Part shown: positions 6,991-10,184 of the stretch, piece by piece | Numbering within the stretch: position 1 is the stretch's first letter | Layout of the letters: each line of letters starts with the position of its first letter | NCBI GenBank assembly: GCA_013361075.1 | Contig: JABWAJ010000153.1 | Location: 1-10,184, forward strand | Length of the DNA stretch: 10,184 nt | Direction: 5' to 3' | Source: Saprospiraceae bacterium | GTDB lineage: Bacteria > Bacteroidota > Bacteroidia > Chitinophagales > Saprospiraceae | Position numbers and translations under genes: made by a program | The notes under the pieces: generated by a model | Told to the model about the DNA's origin: nothing | Database searches by the model: none | Seen by the model: the letters and a program-made list of their open reading frames with translations, nothing else

Positions 6991-7776
6991 TTACAATCCT
7001 TTAATTCGCCCGCCGTCTACCGGAATGCTTACTCCGGTCAGGTAAGCTGCTGCCGGAGTTGCCAAAAAGGCGATGACACTGGCAATTTCGGAGGCATCAG
7101 CAAAACGTCCCAGGGGAATTTCGGCTTGCATGTGTTGTGCGATTTCTGATTCGGGTACACCGAGTTTAACTGCTTTATTGCTGATCAGGTCGCGCAGGCG
7201 TTCCGTATCCGTGGCACCGGGTAATACATTGTTCATGGTGATGCCAAACGGGGCCAGTTCATTCGACCAGGTTTTGGACCAGCCCGCTACGGCAGCGCGA
7301 ACGGTATTAGAAACGCCCAATCCCTCCAGCGGTTGTTTGACGGAAGTAGAAACGATGTTGATGATGCGGCCATACCCTGCCTGTTTCATACCTGAGATCA
7401 CTTGCTGTGTCAGCAACTGGTTGCAGATGAGGTGATTTTGGAAAGCATCCAGGAAAGCTTCTTCGGTGCTGTCGGCAATGGGTGCTGCCGGCGGGCCACC
7501 AGTATTGTTGATCAGGATATGAATGGTTTTAATCGTAGTTAGTCCGGTGATTTTACGCTTCAGATCGCCCCGGTTGCTGAAATCAGCGGCAAGAAAATCA
7601 TGAACCTGGCCAGGTTTTCGCTCCAATTGTTCAATCAATTCGGCCATGATGTTTGCGGAGCGGGCTACCAAAGTAACATTAGCGCCGAGTTTGGCCAGTT
7701 CTATGGCAGTAGCTTTGCCGATGCCTTTACTACTTCCGCAAACCAGTGCATTTTTTCCGGAGAGGTCAAGATTCAT
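6991..7776 (-). CDS. SDR-fold oxidoreductase-like protein with a degenerate catalytic tetrad
   Basis: 261 residues, the usual single-domain SDR length. The Rossmann entry is 'CGSSKGIG' (13-20, in place of TGxxxGIG), the 'NNTGG' block is at 90-94 and the C-terminus is 'LTGVSIPVDGGRIKGL', as in FabG-like proteins. Aligned with E. coli FabG around the active site, Ser143 is kept but the catalytic Tyr is Ser156 and the Lys is Arg160 ('VSNTVRAAV'), with identical spacing. This matches the known beta-ketoacyl-ACP-reductase-like SDR subgroup that lacks the full tetrad. It may bind NAD(P) but probably does not perform the classical Tyr-dependent hydride chemistry; its substrate is unknown. It is transcribed away from the 3-hydroxyanthranilate dioxygenase gene with 61 bp between starts, which suggests a link to kynurenine catabolism. 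The ATG at 7774-7776 places the glycine-rich loop at the normal distance. Confidence 0.88.
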   Translation of the reverse strand: MNLDLSGKNALVCGSSKGIGKATAIELAKLGANVTLVARSANIMAELIEQLERKPGQVHDFLAADFSNRGDLKRKITGLTTIKTIHILINNTGGPPAAPIADSTEEAFLDAFQNHLICNQLLTQQVISGMKQAGYGRIINIVSTSVKQPLEGLGVSNTVRAAVAGWSKTWSNELAPFGITMNNVLPGATDTERLRDLISNKAVKLGVPESEIAQHMQAEIPLGRFADASEIASVIAFLATPAAAYLTGVSIPVDGGRIKGL

Positions 7777-7788
7777 TACTGTTTTTGA

Positions 7789-7818
7789 TTTGTGATGGCT
7801 AAAAATAACATAATTTCA
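7789..7818 (+). promoter_or_regulatory. Possible Bacteroidota-type promoter for the dioxygenase gene
   Basis: TTTG (7789-7792) and TAATTTCA (7811-7818) are separated by 18 bases and resemble the Bacteroidota -33 (TTTG) and -7 (TAnnTTTG) elements, with one element imperfect. Transcription would begin near 7825, leaving a leader of roughly 13-20 bases before the ATG. It lies in the only shared gap of the divergent pair, so it may overlap the promoter of the SDR gene. No operator palindrome stands out. Confidence 0.3.
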
Positions 7819-7837
7819 CCCAGCTTTACTAAAAAAA

Positions 7838-8362
7838 ATGATCATGGGGATAGCAAAACCATTTAATCTTAAAGCCTGGATTGAGGAAAACCGCCATTTG
7901 CTCAAACCGCCGGTTGGTAACAAACAGGTTTATTTTCAAAACGACGATTACATTGTAATGGTTGTTGGGGGGCCCAATGGCCGTAAGGATTATCACTTCG
8001 AAGATGGTGAAGAATTGTTCTACCAGTTGGAAGGAGACATTACGCTGAAAATCATCAACGAAGATGGTACGCCGGAGACCATTTCCATTCGCGAAGGAGA
8101 TATGTTTCTATTACCGCCAAGGATTCCGCATTCCCCCCAGAGGCCTGCCAATACGGTAGGCTTGGTCATAGAACGCTACCGCCACCCCGGCGAAGTGGAC
8201 AAGCTCATGTGGTTTTGTGAACAATGCGACAACAAACTGCATGAAGCCACTTTTGAAATGAAAGACATTGTCAATCAACTTCCTGTGGTCATGAAGCATT
8301 TCATGGATTCGGAAGACCTTAGAACCTGCAAAAACTGTGGTGCAATTATGGAGCGGGTTTAA
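7838..8362 (+). CDS. nbaC: 3-hydroxyanthranilate 3,4-dioxygenase
   Basis: Fe(II)-dependent cytosolic cupin enzyme that opens the ring of 3-hydroxyanthranilate with O2 to 2-amino-3-carboxymuconate semialdehyde, the precursor of quinolinate and NAD, or an intermediate of tryptophan/2-nitrobenzoate breakdown. The 174-residue length equals bacterial homologues. Fe ligands are visible as His53, Glu59 and His98, with substrate-binding Arg49, Arg102 and Glu112 at the conserved positions ('GRKDYHFEDGEELFYQLEGD', 'PHSPQRP'). The C-terminal rubredoxin-like second metal site of the bacterial and fungal form is complete: Cys127-x-x-Cys130 and Cys164-x-x-Cys167. Start: ATG at 7838 is the first; ATG at 7844 ('MGIAKPFNLK') fits the family start equally well or better, and numbering here uses 7838. 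No other kynurenine-pathway enzyme is in the window apart from the possible partner SDR next door. Confidence 0.95.
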   Translation: MIMGIAKPFNLKAWIEENRHLLKPPVGNKQVYFQNDDYIVMVVGGPNGRKDYHFEDGEELFYQLEGDITLKIINEDGTPETISIREGDMFLLPPRIPHSPQRPANTVGLVIERYRHPGEVDKLMWFCEQCDNKLHEATFEMKDIVNQLPVVMKHFMDSEDLRTCKNCGAIMERV

Positions 8363-8396
8363 ATCCGGACTCAATAAATGTCGTGCAGCATATATC

Positions 8397-8425
8397 TTTT
8401 TATTCTCTTTTTAAGGGAATAAAGG
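8397..8425 (+). terminator. Likely terminator after the dioxygenase gene
   Basis: TTTATTCTC (8399-8407) pairs with GGGAATAAA (8415-8423), one G-T wobble, extendable by T-A pairs inside and G-T pairs outside, and is followed by CTTTTTAT. It starts 35 bp after the dioxygenase stop codon. An alternative short hairpin AAAGG/CCTTT (8421-8425 with 8435-8439) overlaps it. AT-rich stems make the call moderate. The remaining bases to 8481 hold the presumed promoter of the protease gene, not clearly recognisable. Confidence 0.45.
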
Positions 8426-8481
8426 CTTTTTATACCTTTAGTCCTTTCATTGAATTTTGTTCATTTAATGCCTTATGCAGT

Positions 8482-10184
8482 ATGAAAAATAAGTTTACAA
8501 AAGTTTTCTTAGGATTGTTGATCTGCCTTCCTTTATCGGGGTTTGGGCAATTACAATCCAAATTGGACATTGCGCTCCGCTACGTGGAGCAACACAGGGA
8601 GCAGTGGAAGCTTACCACGGCAGACATTGCAGACATGGTGGTTAGCGACAATTATCAAACCCGCCATAACGGGGCTACGCATGTTTACTTCATTCAGCGG
8701 CATGCCAGTATTCCGGTTTACAATGCCATCATGGGCATTCACATTGCTGCGGATGGCAAAGTAGTTTTTGCTACCTCCCGTTTCACCCGCGACCTGGCAG
8801 GGTCTGTCAATACCACAGATCCCGTCATCAGTGCTTATCAGGCTGTAGAATCTGCCGCCCGCAATGCCGGTGTCCGCATTGGCGAACCACTGCGATTGAT
8901 TTCTCAAAACGGCAACCGGGCTTTTGTTTTTGACAAAGGGAATATTGCCAAATCAGAGATCAAGGTAGATTTGATGTATTACAGCCATCCCCTTAAGGGC
9001 ACTGTGCGTTTGGCCTGGAGTGTGATACTGGATCAGGTTGATACGCCGGACTATTGGAGCATGCGGGTAGATGCAGTTACAGGGGAGGTTCTGCAACGCC
9101 AAAACCTTACGGTGTACTGCAGTTTCGCCTCGAAAAATGACGAGTGCCATGTACACGATGATCATTGCCAAACCCAGGATGCTGCTTCTGTAACCGGATT
9201 TCAGCCAGTGAAAGAAGCCCTTGCTGAGGCTCGCCTGCTTGCTGATGCTGCCTATAATGTTTTCCCGATCCCGGTTGAAAGCCCGATTCATGGAGAGCGT
9301 GAGCTGGTAATAAACCCGCAGGATCCGGAAGCTTCCCCACATGGCTGGCACGATACGAACAATGCACCGGGGCCTGAGTTTCGCATCACCCGGGGCAACA
9401 ACGTGCATGCTTATCAGGATTCATTGAATCAAAACTCGTCCATAAATGACGAGCCTAACGGAGGGGATTTGCTCAATTTCGATTTCCCATTTGACGAAAG
9501 CCAGGAGCCGGCAACCTACCGGGAAGCAGCCGTGACCCAATTGTTCTACATGAACAACATCATGCACGATGTGATGTACCACTATGGATTTGATGAGCCG
9601 GCGGGGAATTTTCAACGCAATACCTATGGCAATGGCGGTACGGGCAATGATGATGTAAAAGCGGAAGCTCAGGACGGCGGGGGCACCAACAACGCCAATT
9701 TTGCAACTCCCGCAGATGGTGGAAGTGGACGGATGCAAATGTTTTTGTGGAACAGCGCAGGCGGAAAACTGCTCAATGTACTGGAGCCGGAAGAAATTGC
9801 CGGCGCTTATGAAACCTCAACAGCCGCTTTTGGCCCGGAAATTTCGGCAACTGCCATAACAGGAGAGGTCGTACAGGCATTTGATGATACAAACCTGCCG
9901 CAGTTAGGCTGCGAACCATACGTCAATGCCGCTGAAGTTGCAGGCAAAGTTGCTTTGGTCATTCGCGGACAATGTTTTTTTGAAGAAAAAGCGCCGTCCC
10001 CGACACCATTCATCCCCATTGAGGATGATTTTACCTTTGATGAAATTGACGAGGGCGGATTCACATTTGAGGATGACAGTGAGGCACGGGAAGTTTTTGG
10101 CAGCGCATTGGATACGTTCGACAGCACCCCTGCGACTGATCCTTTTGCGCCAGAAAAACCGCGCACCAGTATTTTGAGCGAGGC
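8482..10184 (+). CDS. M36 (fungalysin-type) secreted zinc metallopeptidase, 3' end beyond window
   Basis: Frame 1 is open from ATG 8482 to the right edge (567 codons) with no stop. Residues 1-22 are a Sec signal peptide (MKNKFTK, hydrophobic core, cleavage before Q23). An FTP propeptide domain follows (about 43-103: 'HVYFIQRHASIPVYNAIMGIHI'), then a PepSY-like propeptide part (about 115-210, 'VDAVTGEVLQRQNL'). The M36 catalytic domain begins near 290 with the hallmark 'AVTQLFYMNNIMHDVMYHYGFDE' split over 350-372, 'AGNFQRNTYG' and 'GTNNANFATPADG' (400-413). A PA domain insertion begins about 455 ('AGKVALVIRGQCFFEEK', 487-503), but instead of continuing it runs into an acidic segment (505-567). 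The zinc motif HExxH and any T9SS sorting domain would lie to the right. The enzyme is expected to be exported as a zymogen and to degrade extracellular protein. It has no operon partner in view. Confidence 0.9.
   Translation, partial: MKNKFTKVFLGLLICLPLSGFGQLQSKLDIALRYVEQHREQWKLTTADIADMVVSDNYQTRHNGATHVYFIQRHASIPVYNAIMGIHIAADGKVVFATSRFTRDLAGSVNTTDPVISAYQAVESAARNAGVRIGEPLRLISQNGNRAFVFDKGNIAKSEIKVDLMYYSHPLKGTVRLAWSVILDQVDTPDYWSMRVDAVTGEVLQRQNLTVYCSFASKNDECHVHDDHCQTQDAASVTGFQPVKEALAEARLLADAAYNVFPIPVESPIHGERELVINPQDPEASPHGWHDTNNAPGPEFRITRGNNVHAYQDSLNQNSSINDEPNGGDLLNFDFPFDESQEPATYREAAVTQLFYMNNIMHDVMYHYGFDEPAGNFQRNTYGNGGTGNDDVKAEAQDGGGTNNANFATPADGGSGRMQMFLWNSAGGKLLNVLEPEEIAGAYETSTAAFGPEISATAITGEVVQAFDDTNLPQLGCEPYVNAAEVAGKVALVIRGQCFFEEKAPSPTPFIPIEDDFTFDEIDEGGFTFEDDSEAREVFGSALDTFDSTPATDPFAPEKPRTSILSE

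Noticed and set aside
9807..10166. 119-codon - strand frame under the M36 gene
   Set aside because: Ser-rich antisense shadow of the acidic segment; the + strand frame continues convincing M36/PA homology.
1..10184. CRISPR array, insertion sequence, tRNA/rRNA or phage-defence cassette
   Set aside because: No regularly spaced repeats, transposase motifs, clover-leaf-like segments or nuclease/ATPase defence domains were found by reading both strands.

Overview
The window looks like chromosomal DNA from a Bacteroidota bacterium, most probably a Saprospiraceae-type marine or environmental gliding relative (inference). Three things point there. Two secreted proteins end in type IX secretion (T9SS) type A C-terminal sorting domains. 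An Omp28-type lipoprotein and a short, Bacteroidota-style ComEC are present. Translation starts lack clear Shine-Dalgarno sequences. It reads as an ordinary housekeeping and secretome region: I see no transposase, CRISPR array, tRNA, rRNA or recognisable defence system.

Left part (about 1-3544, + strand): the C-terminal part of a large secreted T9SS cargo protein, cut by the left edge, is followed by a second complete cargo protein with an N-terminal propeller-like region, a PKD domain and a T9SS sorting domain. A perfect 14-bp hairpin with a TTCG loop separates them.

Convergent junction (3545-3843): about 300 bp without a credible gene. It holds a 33-bp imperfect inverted repeat built from ATCCTG-type words, then two compact, nested hairpin elements. 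It is the most structured non-coding stretch here.

Middle (3844-6797, - strand): an Omp28-family lipoprotein with a thioredoxin-like CxxC motif lies 29 bp upstream of comEC, the inner-membrane DNA-uptake channel; the two may be co-transcribed. Further right (6991-8362), an SDR-fold protein of the subgroup that has lost the catalytic Tyr and Lys is transcribed divergently from a 3-hydroxyanthranilate 3,4-dioxygenase gene (kynurenine pathway), with only 61 bp between them.

Right part (8482 to the edge, + strand): the N-terminal two thirds or so of an M36 (fungalysin-type) metallopeptidase, with signal peptide, FTP propeptide, start of the catalytic domain and a PA domain that is interrupted by a strongly acidic segment. 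The zinc site lies beyond the window.

Functional themes are surface and secreted proteins (four of seven genes), tryptophan/kynurenine metabolism and DNA uptake. No single integrated new system is evident. The best leads are the structured convergent junction, the degenerate SDR paired with the dioxygenase, and the acidic insertion in the M36 protease.
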